Source: Anaerolineales bacterium UBA5797 (lineage in GTDB: Bacteria; Chloroflexota; Anaerolineae; Anaerolineales; Villigracilaceae). Taken from it: DNA of 64,000 nucleotides. Both the position numbers and the translations under genes were made by a program. The notes under the pieces are model-generated. The model did no database searches, was not told where the DNA came from, and saw only the letters and a list, made by a program, of their open reading frames with translations. The DNA lies in assembly GCA_002418205.1 (NCBI GenBank), contig DIDP01000008.1, positions 135,934-199,933 on the forward strand. Reading direction: 5' to 3'. This document shows positions 36,528 to 46,085 of this stretch, in pieces. Numbering within the stretch: position 1 is the stretch's first letter; every line of letters starts with the position of its first letter.

Positions 36528-37544
36528 ATGGAAATATTGATCACAGGAGTGGCAGGTTTTATCGGATCGAACCTGTCAAAAGGATTGCTCGAAAGGGGAC
36601 ACTCGGTGGTGGGCTTGGACAACCTCTCCCAGGGATTCCTCCTGAATATCGAGGAGTTCAAAGATCATCCGAAATTCCAATTTGTCGAGGGAGATGTTCG
36701 GGATGACCGTGTTTTGGATGAAATTGCCACCGGATGCGATCTGGTGATCCATCTTGCTGCGTTTAAGATTCCCCGTTATAGCGATGCATTGGACACACTG
36801 CTGATTAATTCGATGGGCACAAAGGTAGTCCTGGATGCAGCGGTTAAGAACAAGGTTGCCAAGGTCATGATCGCCTCGACCTCGGATGTATATGGCAAGA
36901 ATCCAGCTGTGCCCTTTTCGGAAGACTCTGATCTAGTAATTGGCCGGCCGGAGGTCAAGCGCTGGTCTTATGCAATCTCCAAAATGTTTGAGGAGCAACT
37001 GGTCTTTGGTTACCATGAGCGACATGGAATCCATGCTGTTGCCTTGCGTTTCTTCGGTGGATACGGACCCAACCAGCATCTGACGTGGTGGGGAGGTCCC
37101 CAGTCGGTGTTCATCAGCGCCGCCCTCGACGATGAGCCGATCACATTGCACGGGGATGGGATGCAGACCCGCTCCTTTACATACATCAGCGATCACGTTG
37201 ACGGGATCATTGCCTGCGCTGAAAAGGATGATGCAAATAACCAGGTATTCAATATCGGCAATACAAATGAGATCACGATCAGGGACCTTGGGATGAAAAT
37301 CTGGAAAATGATTCGGCCAGACAGCAAGCCCAAGCTGTCTCTGATCCCATACGAGACCTTTGGTAAATATGAAGATGTTCAACGGCGGATACCGAACATT
37401 GAGAAGGCGCATACTTTGCTTGGCTTTAAGCCTAAGGTGGATCTGGATGCCGGGTTAAGGAAAACGATCCTGTGGCAGGTCCAACGCCGGCGGGCGCTTG
37501 GCATGGAAACGCCTGATGTCCCGATTGAGAGATCGCTTCCATGA
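36528..37544 (+). CDS. NAD-dependent nucleotide-sugar epimerase/dehydratase (extended SDR)
   Basis: 338 residues from the ATG at 36528, preceded by AAAGGTGCGTT; an upstream start at 36513 is less likely. The Rossmann motif GVAGFIGSNL is at residues 6-15, ASTSDVYGKNP holds the catalytic Ser/Thr, and YAISKMFEEQL gives the YxxxK pair. RSFTYISDHVDGIIACAE is typical of UDP-glucose 4-epimerase-like enzymes. The exact nucleotide sugar is not determinable. The next gene overlaps its stop by four bases. Confidence 0.9.
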   Translation: MEILITGVAGFIGSNLSKGLLERGHSVVGLDNLSQGFLLNIEEFKDHPKFQFVEGDVRDDRVLDEIATGCDLVIHLAAFKIPRYSDALDTLLINSMGTKVVLDAAVKNKVAKVMIASTSDVYGKNPAVPFSEDSDLVIGRPEVKRWSYAISKMFEEQLVFGYHERHGIHAVALRFFGGYGPNQHLTWWGGPQSVFISAALDDEPITLHGDGMQTRSFTYISDHVDGIIACAEKDDANNQVFNIGNTNEITIRDLGMKIWKMIRPDSKPKLSLIPYETFGKYEDVQRRIPNIEKAHTLLGFKPKVDLDAGLRKTILWQVQRRRALGMETPDVPIERSLP

Positions 37545-38329
37545 ACAAATTGTTTGTCTTGATTCCCATTCTCAACGAAGCGGGAAATATTGTCAGGCTT
37601 CTGGATGGCCTGAGGAATCTGTCCACGGAGTTGCAAAACAAATGGGATGTCCAGGTTGTATTGGTGGATGACGGCAGCCGAGATCAGACTTCCTCGCTCG
37701 CACAGCAAACAGCCAAGGATACAGGCCTCCGATTAACTGTGCTCAAGCACGAGACGAACCATGGTCCTGGCAAGGCATTTGCCACGGGATTTAGTCACCT
37801 TGCTACTGCCCTTGGCAAAGATGACCTGGTGGTGACCATGGAAGGGGACAACACCTCCCGGCTGGAATTGGTCAAGCAGATGCTGGTTCGCATGAATGAG
37901 GGCTATGATTTTGTTCTTGCAAGCCCGTATATGTACGGAGGCAAGATCATAAATACCTCAGCCTACCGGATTTTTCTCAGCAGCGTTGCCAATCTATTTA
38001 TTAAGGAATTTCTCGGCATTCATGGTATCCTGACCGTCAGTTCCTTCTTTCGCCTCTATCGATCGACTGCATTAAGAAGGCTACAGGATGTTTACGGATC
38101 TGGTATTGTCGAACGAACCGGATTTGAATGCATGGTCGAGATGATCATGAAGATCATGTATTTACAGATGACCATCTCGGAAGTGCCAATGATTCTGGAT
38201 ACCCATGTCCGGGTGGGGAAGAGCAGGATGAAGATCATGAAGACGATCCGGGGCTACTTTAATCTGTGGTTTTATAGAAAGAGATGGCTTGAAATGGCGG
38301 CCCGCCAGAAAAAAGGCCTCCTTGAATAG
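37541..38329 (+). CDS. family 2 glycosyltransferase (DPM1/dolichol-phosphate mannosyltransferase-like)
   Basis: 262 residues. LIPILNEAGNIVRLLDGL and VVLVDDGSRDQTSSLA give the nucleotide-binding strand with the DD pair, and VTMEGDNTSRLE is the metal-binding DxD-like site. It lacks C-terminal membrane spans. Such enzymes transfer a sugar from a nucleotide to polyprenyl phosphate, which would supply the GT-C-like membrane protein two genes upstream. Co-transcription is supported by the ATGA overlap with the epimerase. Confidence 0.88.
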   Translation: MNKLFVLIPILNEAGNIVRLLDGLRNLSTELQNKWDVQVVLVDDGSRDQTSSLAQQTAKDTGLRLTVLKHETNHGPGKAFATGFSHLATALGKDDLVVTMEGDNTSRLELVKQMLVRMNEGYDFVLASPYMYGGKIINTSAYRIFLSSVANLFIKEFLGIHGILTVSSFFRLYRSTALRRLQDVYGSGIVERTGFECMVEMIMKIMYLQMTISEVPMILDTHVRVGKSRMKIMKTIRGYFNLWFYRKRWLEMAARQKKGLLE

Positions 38330-38457
38330 CGCCAGTACATGAATAACTGTCAACAAATCTTGAGATGAGCCTATTCATGCACTTCGCATCTCAAATCTGC
38401 TGGCTTAAAACCTCTTTAATCCCAGCTCCCGACCAGCATGAATCCTGACACACTTGG

Positions 38458-38463
38458 TATAAT
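38458..38463 (+). promoter_or_regulatory. -10 box of miaB, near-leaderless arrangement
   Basis: TATAAT ends nine bases before the ATG at 38473, with pyrimidine-rich TCACCCCCT between them and no ribosome site. An upstream CTGACA is only seven bases away from the box and is therefore not a usable -35. Confidence 0.45.
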
Positions 38464-38472
38464 TCACCCCCT

Positions 38473-39810
38473 ATGAAATACCACATCTGGACCGAAGGAT
38501 GCCAGATGAACGTGGCCGACTCACAACGCGTCGGCTCGTCTCTTGAGCATCTGGGATACACCTTTACCGATAAAGCCGAAGAAGCAGACGTTATTGTTTT
38601 GAACACCTGCGTCGTGCGTCAATCTGCGGAGGACAAGGCGCTCGGACGCCTTTCCAGCCTGCTTCCGTTAAAACGACAGAATCCCAACCTTGTCATCAAC
38701 CTGATGGGATGCCTCGTCGGCGTGCGTGGTGCGGAAAAACTGCGAGAAAAACTCCCCTACGTGGACGTCTTCTCGCCGCCCTCCGACCCGGGACCGCTGG
38801 TCTCGTTCCTCACGCAGGGCGAGATCCGTTCGCTGGAGGATACCGAAACGACGCGCCGCTTCCTCATGATGGACGACGAACTCATCCTGCCGCAGCACGA
38901 ACGTGGACAACTGGTCAGCGCACACGTGCCGATCGTGTATGGCTGTTCGCACGCCTGCACCTTCTGCATCATCCCGTTCCGACGCGGCATCGAACGCAGC
39001 CGCCCGGTGGTCGATATCGTCTCCGAGATCCGTTCGCTTGCCGTTCAGGGTGTCAAAGAGATCACTCTGCTCGGTCAGATCGTGGATCGCTACGGCAAGG
39101 ATATCCCCGATGGCCCCAATCTTGCAGGTCTGCTGCGTGTGGTGCATGAAGTGGAAGGCATTGAACGTATTCGTTTCTTAACCTCACACCCGAATTATTT
39201 TGGCGAAGATTTGATGGAAGCCGTTGCAGAGCTTCCCAAAGTGATGCCGCATATCGAAGTTCCCATTCAGGCGGGGGACGATGGGGTGTTGGCGAACATG
39301 AAGCGCGGCTATACCCAAATGGAATACCGCGACCTCGTGGACCTCATCCGCAAGAAAATCCCCGACTGCTCCATCGCAACGGATATCATCGTGGGCTTCC
39401 CCGGCGAAACCGAGGAACAGTTCATGGAAACTTACCGCGTCCTCGCGGACCTGAAACTGGACGTCGCGCATTTGGCCCGTTACTCCTCCCGCGAAGGGAC
39501 CGTCGCCACGCGCCGCATGGAAGACAACGTGACCGACGAGGAAAAAATGCGCCGCTTCCGCATGTTGGAAGAGTTGCAGGAAGGGATCGTCGGCGAGATC
39601 AACAAGAAGTATCTCGGTCAAACCGTGGATGTGTTGTTCGAGGAAAAGGTCAAGAACCGTTGGAAGGGACGCACCCCCACGAACAAACTGGTCTTCGTCG
39701 AATCGGACGAAGACCTGAAAGGCAGACTCCTGCCGGTCACCGTCACGTGGACGGGACCGTGGTCCATGCAGGCCAATCTGCAAAAACAGCCTGATTTGAT
39801 TCGTGTGTAG
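38473..39810 (+). CDS. miaB: tRNA-2-methylthio-N6-dimethylallyladenosine synthase (methylthiotransferase)
   Basis: 445 residues with the three MiaB parts. The N-terminal UPF0004 domain has WTEGCQMNVADSQ and NTCVVRQSAEDKA, with GCLVG supplying the third Cys of the second iron-sulfur cluster. The radical SAM domain has CSHACTFCIIPFRRG (about residues 157-171), and a C-terminal TRAM domain begins near GQTVDVLFEEKVK. It adds a methylthio group to A37 of tRNAs that read U-starting codons. The order MiaB versus the related MtaB is decided by the CTFCIIPFRRG core and the short TRAM domain. Confidence 0.93.
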   Translation: MKYHIWTEGCQMNVADSQRVGSSLEHLGYTFTDKAEEADVIVLNTCVVRQSAEDKALGRLSSLLPLKRQNPNLVINLMGCLVGVRGAEKLREKLPYVDVFSPPSDPGPLVSFLTQGEIRSLEDTETTRRFLMMDDELILPQHERGQLVSAHVPIVYGCSHACTFCIIPFRRGIERSRPVVDIVSEIRSLAVQGVKEITLLGQIVDRYGKDIPDGPNLAGLLRVVHEVEGIERIRFLTSHPNYFGEDLMEAVAELPKVMPHIEVPIQAGDDGVLANMKRGYTQMEYRDLVDLIRKKIPDCSIATDIIVGFPGETEEQFMETYRVLADLKLDVAHLARYSSREGTVATRRMEDNVTDEEKMRRFRMLEELQEGIVGEINKKYLGQTVDVLFEEKVKNRWKGRTPTNKLVFVESDEDLKGRLLPVTVTWTGPWSMQANLQKQPDLIRV

Positions 39811-39841
39811 AGCGAGAGACCATCTCGCTCTACTTTTTTTG
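39807..39841 (+). terminator. terminator overlapping the miaB stop
   Basis: GTAGAGCGAGA (39807-39817) pairs perfectly with TCTCGCTCTAC (39823-39833), followed by TTTTTTT. The TAG stop lies within the stem. Confidence 0.88.
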
Positions 39842-39906
39842 GGGAATGAGAAGCGCTCAATCGACTGAAGATGGTTTCCAACCTCAATGATTTATCGCTT
39901 CGCGGG

Positions 39907-41505
39907 TTATTTTTTTACAGGGAACCAGCGTTGGATGTCACGCCTGTTCAGAAAGAAGAAGAACGCCATTGCGGTGATCCCAAGGAAGTAGATCAAAAAT
40001 GGCAGGAAGGACGCGACGCTGGTCTGTAAATTGTTGCCGGCGGCTTGCAGTTCCGAATCCGCATCCAGTGAGAGGCTGAATTGCCATAAGGTCAATATTC
40101 CAATTCCGAAAAATCCGGCTACCACCCATTTGAACGAGGAAAACCATCCAGTGCGTCGTGTGATTCCACGGAGCATCAGGTAGAGCAGGACAAGGAAGAC
40201 GATCCCATGGAAGATCAACCCGAAGAACACATTCCCGAACATGTTGTCGGACAGACTCAATAAGGCATCCAGGGACGTTTCGAAATATTTGTAGGAACTC
40301 CCGATGGTGAATGCACCCAGGAAGATCAGGAAGTAATACATGGTGGTGATGATCGGGGAATAAACCGTCTGGGAACTGACGGGTCGCATGCCCAGCGCCT
40401 TGAGTAATTTGGATGGTTCCGGCAGTAACTTTGCAATCACATCCAGTTTCCGGACGCCCGGGCGGAAATCGATCCATTGAAGTTTTGACAGCTTCTCCGC
40501 CAGGTTGGGGTTGGTCTGGATAAGGACGGGATAAACGACTTGTTTTTCGGGGTCAGCCTCAGTGTCCGATTTGAAGCGGGAGATCAGGACAAATACCGCT
40601 TTTGCGCTGTGGATGTCCTGTGTGAGGATATGTCTGTGTGCTTTGAGAGCGGCGATCAAATCCTCAGCGGCGTGCCGGTCCTGGATAGCATAATCCACGA
40701 AAAAGGAGACGGGCGCAGGTGCAAGATCATCCGGTTTGTATGGGTTTGCGAATTTTCTCATGTTCGCCTCCGGTTTGCCCCATCGCTGTAAAGCCGGGGA
40801 GCGGAGGACGAAGAAAAGTAGAAGCCCCGCAATGACGGAGATAAATATGTAGACGATCAACCTGTCGAGGTTGTTCGTTTCTGATTCGGTGATCACCGCT
40901 TCGAAGAACAATGAAAACGGAAGCATGAGCAGGGCGGCCTGCACCTGGGCAAAATTGAAGCTTCGTTTAAAAATGCGGTATGGGAGAGGAATGAGAATCC
41001 ATGGCAGGAATAATGTCCATAATAACGGCAGGGTGCAGATGGCTGTGACAACGCTGACTGCAATGGTGAACCAGACGATCAGCGGCGCCTTGAACCCGGT
41101 CTCAGGGACGGGATGCTCCTCCCGAATGGGTTGTTTGAGTTGGGAAAATAGTTCCTGCAACCCAGCCTTGTAACTGCCACGGAAATCCACCCATTCGTAT
41201 TTTTCCAACTCCTTTGGCAGATCTACAGCCTCGAAGATCAGGAGGATGACGCGCTTGTTTGTTTCGAGGAAGTGTTGCCATTCCAATGTTACGTATTTTG
41301 AAGCCAGGGAAGCCTTCGACACGACCAGAAGAACCGTATCCGAGTTGTTCAACCCCTTGTCGATCTGCTCCTTCCAAGGAGTACCCGGAACGAGGACGCG
41401 ATAATCGAGCCAGACGTTGTACCCTTCGCCCTCAAGTTTGCCGACGAGGTCGTCCACGAAGCCCAATTCGCGGCGGGAATAGCTCATAAAGATGTTTTGG
41501 GTCAT
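39907..41505 (-). CDS. membrane protein with an active-looking TIR domain and a second, degenerate TIR-like domain
   Basis: 532 residues. Residues 1-125 form a TIR domain: IFMSYSRREL, YNVWLDYRVL, SDTVLLVVSKASLASKYVTLEW with candidate catalytic Glu75, and YEWVDFRGSYKAG. Four hydrophobic spans at about 140-235 follow. Residues 262-368 resemble a second TIR-like domain (VSFFVDYAIQDRHAAEDLI, SAKAVFVLISR, LQWIDFRPGVRKL) without the matching Glu. Four more hydrophobic spans fill about 385-525. TIR domains may cleave NAD+ or mediate protein contacts in antiphage defence or signalling; here the role is unknown. It stands alone, with no recognised defence partner. Confidence 0.82.
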   Translation of the reverse strand: MTQNIFMSYSRRELGFVDDLVGKLEGEGYNVWLDYRVLVPGTPWKEQIDKGLNNSDTVLLVVSKASLASKYVTLEWQHFLETNKRVILLIFEAVDLPKELEKYEWVDFRGSYKAGLQELFSQLKQPIREEHPVPETGFKAPLIVWFTIAVSVVTAICTLPLLWTLFLPWILIPLPYRIFKRSFNFAQVQAALLMLPFSLFFEAVITESETNNLDRLIVYIFISVIAGLLLFFVLRSPALQRWGKPEANMRKFANPYKPDDLAPAPVSFFVDYAIQDRHAAEDLIAALKAHRHILTQDIHSAKAVFVLISRFKSDTEADPEKQVVYPVLIQTNPNLAEKLSKLQWIDFRPGVRKLDVIAKLLPEPSKLLKALGMRPVSSQTVYSPIITTMYYFLIFLGAFTIGSSYKYFETSLDALLSLSDNMFGNVFFGLIFHGIVFLVLLYLMLRGITRRTGWFSSFKWVVAGFFGIGILTLWQFSLSLDADSELQAAGNNLQTSVASFLPFLIYFLGITAMAFFFFLNRRDIQRWFPVKK

Positions 41506-41551
41506 GGTCTGCTCCTAATTTGGCAATTGGCAAACATAAACAACGAACAAT

Positions 41552-41573
41552 GAAACCCGCCGGAGTGGGTTTC
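41552..41573 (-). terminator. probable terminator after the CopD-like gene
   Basis: GAAACCC (41552-41558) pairs with GGGTTTC (41567-41573); on the minus strand ATTGTTCGTTGTTT follows. A moderate stem. Confidence 0.5.
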
Positions 41574-41622
41574 GTTTCGGTCTTGGCTGATTTTGGCAGG
41601 GTACCAAGTGTCCGATATCAGG

Positions 41623-42132
41623 CTAGAACACAAAGTATCTTGCGGTTGCCATGAAGATCATGGCGAGGATCATGCTATATACATGAAAGGGGGAGACAGT
41701 TTTTATCCTCTTTTGGATGGCCTGGATTTGAGAGAGTTGCTCGCCGGTCGGTTTCCCCTGAATTTGTGAACTTACCATGGCAAGTTTGGCATTACTGGCT
41801 CCAAAGATGGCGCCAAATACAAATGCGATAAGACCGAATGTGGCGCCAATCGTAAACCCGATGCCCGTATTCGACTTTATCCAGGCGGAGGTAAATCCGT
41901 CAGAGTCATGCCAGTAGAGCAGGGCACCTGCAAGGATCGTGGAGAGTGCCATGGCTGTCATGAATTTATGCATGCGCAGGCGGACCAACAGGTATTGCGC
42001 GAACTCTTTTCCCGATTCACCGGTGGCGGCGATGGAGCGACCGATAAAGAACTCCATAATCAAGGCGCCGCCTCCCCAAATGATCCCTGTGACGATGTGA
42101 ACCAGCCGCAGGACGAGCAGATAAACGCTCAT
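41623..42132 (-). CDS. four-span membrane protein, DUF2269/CopD-like
   Basis: 169 residues from the ATG at 42132, chosen because AAGGAG lies six bases upstream; two earlier ATGs overlap that site. Four hydrophobic spans occur. The first holds LRLVHIVTGIIWGGGALIMEFF, with an in-membrane His followed by a WGGG turn as in DUF2269/CopD-type membrane proteins. The second is near AMALSTILAGALLYW, the third near GFTIGATFGLIAFVFGAIFG and the last near SMILAMIFMATARYF. Function unknown; a heme or copper-related role is only suggested by family resemblance. Confidence 0.65.
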   Translation of the reverse strand: MSVYLLVLRLVHIVTGIIWGGGALIMEFFIGRSIAATGESGKEFAQYLLVRLRMHKFMTAMALSTILAGALLYWHDSDGFTSAWIKSNTGIGFTIGATFGLIAFVFGAIFGASNAKLAMVSSQIQGKPTGEQLSQIQAIQKRIKTVSPFHVYSMILAMIFMATARYFVF

Positions 42133-42170
42133 TTCATACTCCTTCATCACCGATAATTTTGACTACAAAA

Positions 42171-42200
42171 AAACGAAACCCGCATAAACGGGTTTCGTTT
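42171..42200 (-). terminator. terminator after acnA
   Basis: AAACGAAACCCG (42171-42182) pairs perfectly with CGGGTTTCGTTT (42189-42200) around CATAAA; the minus strand continues TTTTTGTAG. Confidence 0.85.
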
Positions 42201-42228
42201 CGACCAAATTGGAGAAATCCGAGGCAAA

Positions 42229-44922
42229 CTACTTGACCAAATTCCTCAACACCGTATGGAGGATGCCTCCATTGCGATAGTAGTTCACTTCCACCTCGGT
42301 GTTCAGCAGGGCGGTGACCTTGAACTCGAACGAAGAGCCGTCAGCTCTTGTGGCTTTCACATTTAGAACCGGCTTGGGTGACATCTCATCGGTCAGTCCC
42401 GTGATGTCATAGACTTCGTCGCCTTTTAAGCCAAGCGTCTCGGCATTCTGGCCGTCCATGAAGGTCAATGGCAGGATGCCCATGCCCACCAGATTCGAGC
42501 GGTGGATGCGCTCGAACGATTCGGCAATGACGGCTTTCACACCCTGCAGGTTGGGTCCCTTTGCCGCCCAGTCGCGGCTGGAGCCGGTGCCGTATTCCTT
42601 GCCCGCGATAACAATGCACGGCATGCCCTCCTCTTTGTATTTCATCGCCGCATCATAGATGCTCATTTCTGCTCCATCAGGGAAGTGTTGGGTCAGGTTC
42701 CCCTCCTTCGGTTCGACGAGCAAATTCTTCAGGCGGATGTTCGCGAACGTACCACGCGCCATTACCAGGTCATTGCCGCGGCGCGAACCGTATGAATTGA
42801 AGTCCCTGGGCTGGACGCCGCGTTCCTGCAGATATCTTCCTGCCGGGCTGTCGGCTGCAATGTTGCCTGCCGGTGAAATATGGTCGGTCGTGATCGAGTC
42901 GCGGAACATCCCCAGCACGCGCGCACCTTTGATATTGCCGACAGAAGGCAGGTCGAGATTCAACGTTTGGAAGTAGGGTGGGTGATGGATATAGGTTGAA
43001 GCCTCATCCCATTCGTAAATGTCGCCGCCAGAGACCTTGATCTCCTTCCACATGTCCGAACCTTCGAACACGCTGGCATAGCGATCCTCAAACATCTTCA
43101 CATCCAGGCTGGAGGCGATGGTTTCGGCGATCTCCTTTTGTGTGGGCCAGATGTCCCTGAGATAAACGGGACCCTCCGTCCCTTCGCCGAGCGGTTCCTT
43201 GTCGAGATCAATATCGACGGTTCCAGCCAGAGCGTAGGCAACGACCAGTGGAGGCGAGGCGAGGAAGTTCGCCTTGACCAGGGGATGGACGCGCCCCTCG
43301 AAGTTGCGATTCCCTGAAAGGACTGCCGCGGCGACGAGATCGCTTCCCGTCACAGCCTTCGCAACTTCTCCCGGAAGTGGACCTGAGTTGCCGATACAGG
43401 TGGTGCAGCCATAGCCGACAATGTTAAAGCCGAGCTGCGCCAGCGGGTCGATCAGGTTTGCCTGTTTGAGATATTCGGTGACCACGCGTGAACCGGGCGC
43501 GAGGCTCGTCTTCACATACGGCTTGACGTTCAGCCCTTTTTCGAGCGCCTTCTTCGCAAGCAGACCCGCGCCGACCATCACCGTGGGATTTGAAGTGTTG
43601 GTGCAGGAGGTGATCGCGGCGATGACGACCGCGCCGTGCTTCATCTTCATCGAGCCGCCGTTCGTCCCGAACGTGGCTTCGGTGTTCAAGGCTTCGGGTT
43701 TGAGTTCAAAGCCGCGTTCTTTGACAGGTGCAACGAGCGTCCTCTGGAATGTCTCTTTGAGTTCAGACATTGGCACGCGGTCCTGCGGACGCTTGGGTCC
43801 GGCTAATGAGGGCACAACAGACCCAAGGTCCAGTTCGAGCGTATCGGTGAAGTCAGGATCAGGCGTGGAGGAGTCGCGGAAGAGTCCCTGGGTTTTCATG
43901 TAGGCTTCGGTGCGCTCGATGACTTCCTTTGAACGTCCCGTGAGTTTCATGTAGCGCAGCGTCTCCGCATCCACAGGGAAGTAGCCCATCGTCGCGCCAT
44001 ATTCGGGAGCCATGTTGGCAATGGTGGCGCGGTCGGTAAGGGACATGCTGTCGAGACCTTCGCCATAAAACTCGACGAATTTATCTACCACGCCTTTCTT
44101 GCGCAGCATCTGCGTGACGGTGAGCACGAGGTCCGTCGCAGTGACGCCATCGCGCAGTTTGCCATGGATCTTGAAGCCGATCACATCGGGCAGGAGCATG
44201 TCCATGGGCTGACCGAGCATGACCGCCTCGGCTTCGATGCCGCCCACGCCCCAGCCAGCCACCCCGAGACCGTTGATCATGGTGGTATGTGAGTCAGTGC
44301 CAACGAGCGTATCAGGGAAGGCAAGGGTCTCCGTGCCTTCGAGTTTTGCCATGACCACACTGGCAAGGTATTCCAGGTTGACCTGATGGACGATGCCCGT
44401 CATCGGCGGGACGACCCGGAAATTGGTAAAGGCGCTTTGTCCCCATTTGAGGAATTCGTAGCGTTCACGGTTGCGCTGGAACTCAACCTCGGTATTGCGT
44501 GCCAGCGCGTCGGCTGTGGCGAAGAAATCCACCTGGATGGAATGGTCGATGACCAGGTCCACAGGCACAAGCGGATTGATCTTCTTCGGGTCGCCGCCGA
44601 GACGTGCCACTGCGGAGCGCATCGCGGCGAGGTCGACGACCGCGGGCACACCGGTGAAATCCTGCATCACCACGCGCGCCGGCAGGAAGGGGATGCCGGG
44701 GCGTGTGCCTTTGGCGGTCCAGGCGGCGATATTCTTTACGTCTGCCTGGGTGATTTCCTTGTCGTTGCATTGACGGAGTGCCGCCTCGAGCACGATGCGG
44801 ATCGAAAACGGAAGCCGCTTGAGGTCCGTGAGACCCGCTTTTTCCAGGGCATCGAGGCGGTAGATGACGTACTCTTTATCCCCAACTTTCAAAGTGTTGC
44901 GTGCTTTAAAGAAATCGTTCAT
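42229..44922 (-). CDS. acnA: aconitate hydratase (aconitase A)
   Basis: 897 residues, standard for AcnA. The ATG at 44922 follows AAAGGAGTATCCT; an upstream start at 44949 lacks a site. It has TDSHTTMINGLGVAGWGVGG, VAAITSCTNTSNPTVMVGAGLL with the first cluster Cys, YGCTTCIGNSGPL with the other two, and the C-terminal swivel domain with KEYGTGSSRDWAAKG. The enzyme interconverts citrate and isocitrate in the TCA cycle using a 4Fe-4S cluster. It stands as a single transcription unit. Confidence 0.97.
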   Translation of the reverse strand: MNDFFKARNTLKVGDKEYVIYRLDALEKAGLTDLKRLPFSIRIVLEAALRQCNDKEITQADVKNIAAWTAKGTRPGIPFLPARVVMQDFTGVPAVVDLAAMRSAVARLGGDPKKINPLVPVDLVIDHSIQVDFFATADALARNTEVEFQRNRERYEFLKWGQSAFTNFRVVPPMTGIVHQVNLEYLASVVMAKLEGTETLAFPDTLVGTDSHTTMINGLGVAGWGVGGIEAEAVMLGQPMDMLLPDVIGFKIHGKLRDGVTATDLVLTVTQMLRKKGVVDKFVEFYGEGLDSMSLTDRATIANMAPEYGATMGYFPVDAETLRYMKLTGRSKEVIERTEAYMKTQGLFRDSSTPDPDFTDTLELDLGSVVPSLAGPKRPQDRVPMSELKETFQRTLVAPVKERGFELKPEALNTEATFGTNGGSMKMKHGAVVIAAITSCTNTSNPTVMVGAGLLAKKALEKGLNVKPYVKTSLAPGSRVVTEYLKQANLIDPLAQLGFNIVGYGCTTCIGNSGPLPGEVAKAVTGSDLVAAAVLSGNRNFEGRVHPLVKANFLASPPLVVAYALAGTVDIDLDKEPLGEGTEGPVYLRDIWPTQKEIAETIASSLDVKMFEDRYASVFEGSDMWKEIKVSGGDIYEWDEASTYIHHPPYFQTLNLDLPSVGNIKGARVLGMFRDSITTDHISPAGNIAADSPAGRYLQERGVQPRDFNSYGSRRGNDLVMARGTFANIRLKNLLVEPKEGNLTQHFPDGAEMSIYDAAMKYKEEGMPCIVIAGKEYGTGSSRDWAAKGPNLQGVKAVIAESFERIHRSNLVGMGILPLTFMDGQNAETLGLKGDEVYDITGLTDEMSPKPVLNVKATRADGSSFEFKVTALLNTEVEVNYYRNGGILHTVLRNLVK

Positions 44923-45032
44923 AGGATACTCCTTTGGTGATTTGCCCACACCAATGAGGTGGGGGATTTGTCACCACAGCCGTGCGAAAGACATAAAGGA
45001 GCGCCTTTTCTATCCTTGCTGTGTGGTGCGGT

Positions 45033-46073
45033 TTACATTTTCAGGTCTGTCTTGAGGAGTTGGATCAACTTATTCTTTTCGTCCTCAGGCAGAAAGCCGG
45101 CTTGTGCCGCGGCGACGATTCTCTCTTTCAAGGTAAATTGCGGCATTTGCAGATCTTCGCAGGCGGTATAGTATTCGTGACTCAGTGTGATGCGGGAGAT
45201 GCTCGGGTCATCTGTGTTGATGGTCACGTTCAGGCCGTTCTCGAACATCTTCATCAACGGATGGGTATCGAGCGATTCGACCACGCCCGATTGATAGTTG
45301 CTGGTGATGCAGACTTCAAAAGCCGTGCCGCGTTCCCGGGCGAGCGCGATGATCTTATCGTCTTCCAGCACGCGCACGCCATGACCGATCCGTTCCGTGC
45401 CGAGTTGTTCGATGGCTTCCCGGATATGTTCCGCCGGTCCCCACTCACCTGCATGGATGGTCACGTGCAGACCTGCCTGCCGGGCTTCCTTGAATATGCC
45501 GAAGAACGGCTCGGTTGGAAATTCCGCTTCGTTGCCAGCCAGATCGAGCGCGACCAGCCCGTCCTTGACATGCTCTGCCGCCAGCCAGGCAACCTGCTCT
45601 GCAAGTTCGGTGCTCTCGTGCCTGTTGACCGAGGCGATCAATTTCACGTTGATGTTATATTTGCCGGCGGTCTCCCGGGCGCTGGTAATGACCCAGTCGA
45701 TCACATCGTGCAACGGGAAGCGTTCCGCCCGGCTCAAAGCCACAGGCGTGAAGCGCAGTTCCAGATATTTCACATTGTCCTTGACCGCGTCCTCGATGGC
45801 TTCGCGCGTGATGCGATGGATCACATCGGGGGAACGATAGAACAATCTTAACGTATTGAATTTTGAAAGGAAATTCTGGAAGGTGAATTTATCCTCTTCC
45901 TGGATCTGGACCAGCGTACTCAGCCTCAACACGTCCGCGGGAATGGTGATGCCGTGTTGCTTCGCAACCTCGACCATCGTATCCAGCCGCAACGAACCCT
46001 CCAAATGGCGGTGCAATTCCACCTTTGGGAGCGCACGGTACGTGTTGAGGGAAGCTGTGACTCGTTCCTTCAT
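45033..46073 (-). CDS. add: adenosine deaminase
   Basis: 346 residues. KVELHRHLEGSL supplies the HxH metal ligands, DLAGNEAEFP contains the catalytic segment, HAGEWGPAEHIREAIEQLGTERIGHG provides the metal His and catalytic His/Glu, and NTDDPSIS gives the final Asp pair. Converts adenosine to inosine in purine salvage; adenine deaminase or AMP deaminase-like activities remain possible. It ends 111 bases upstream (minus strand) of acnA. Its start is 13 bases after the secA stop, so it may be co-transcribed with secA. Confidence 0.93.
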   Translation of the reverse strand: MKERVTASLNTYRALPKVELHRHLEGSLRLDTMVEVAKQHGITIPADVLRLSTLVQIQEEDKFTFQNFLSKFNTLRLFYRSPDVIHRITREAIEDAVKDNVKYLELRFTPVALSRAERFPLHDVIDWVITSARETAGKYNINVKLIASVNRHESTELAEQVAWLAAEHVKDGLVALDLAGNEAEFPTEPFFGIFKEARQAGLHVTIHAGEWGPAEHIREAIEQLGTERIGHGVRVLEDDKIIALARERGTAFEVCITSNYQSGVVESLDTHPLMKMFENGLNVTINTDDPSISRITLSHEYYTACEDLQMPQFTLKERIVAAAQAGFLPEDEKNKLIQLLKTDLKM

Positions 46074-46085
46074 ACATCTAAAATA

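Noticed and set aside
38445..38463. CTGACA plus TATAAT as a full promoter for miaB
   Set aside because: The spacing is only seven bases, too short for a -35/-10 pair; only the -10 box was kept.
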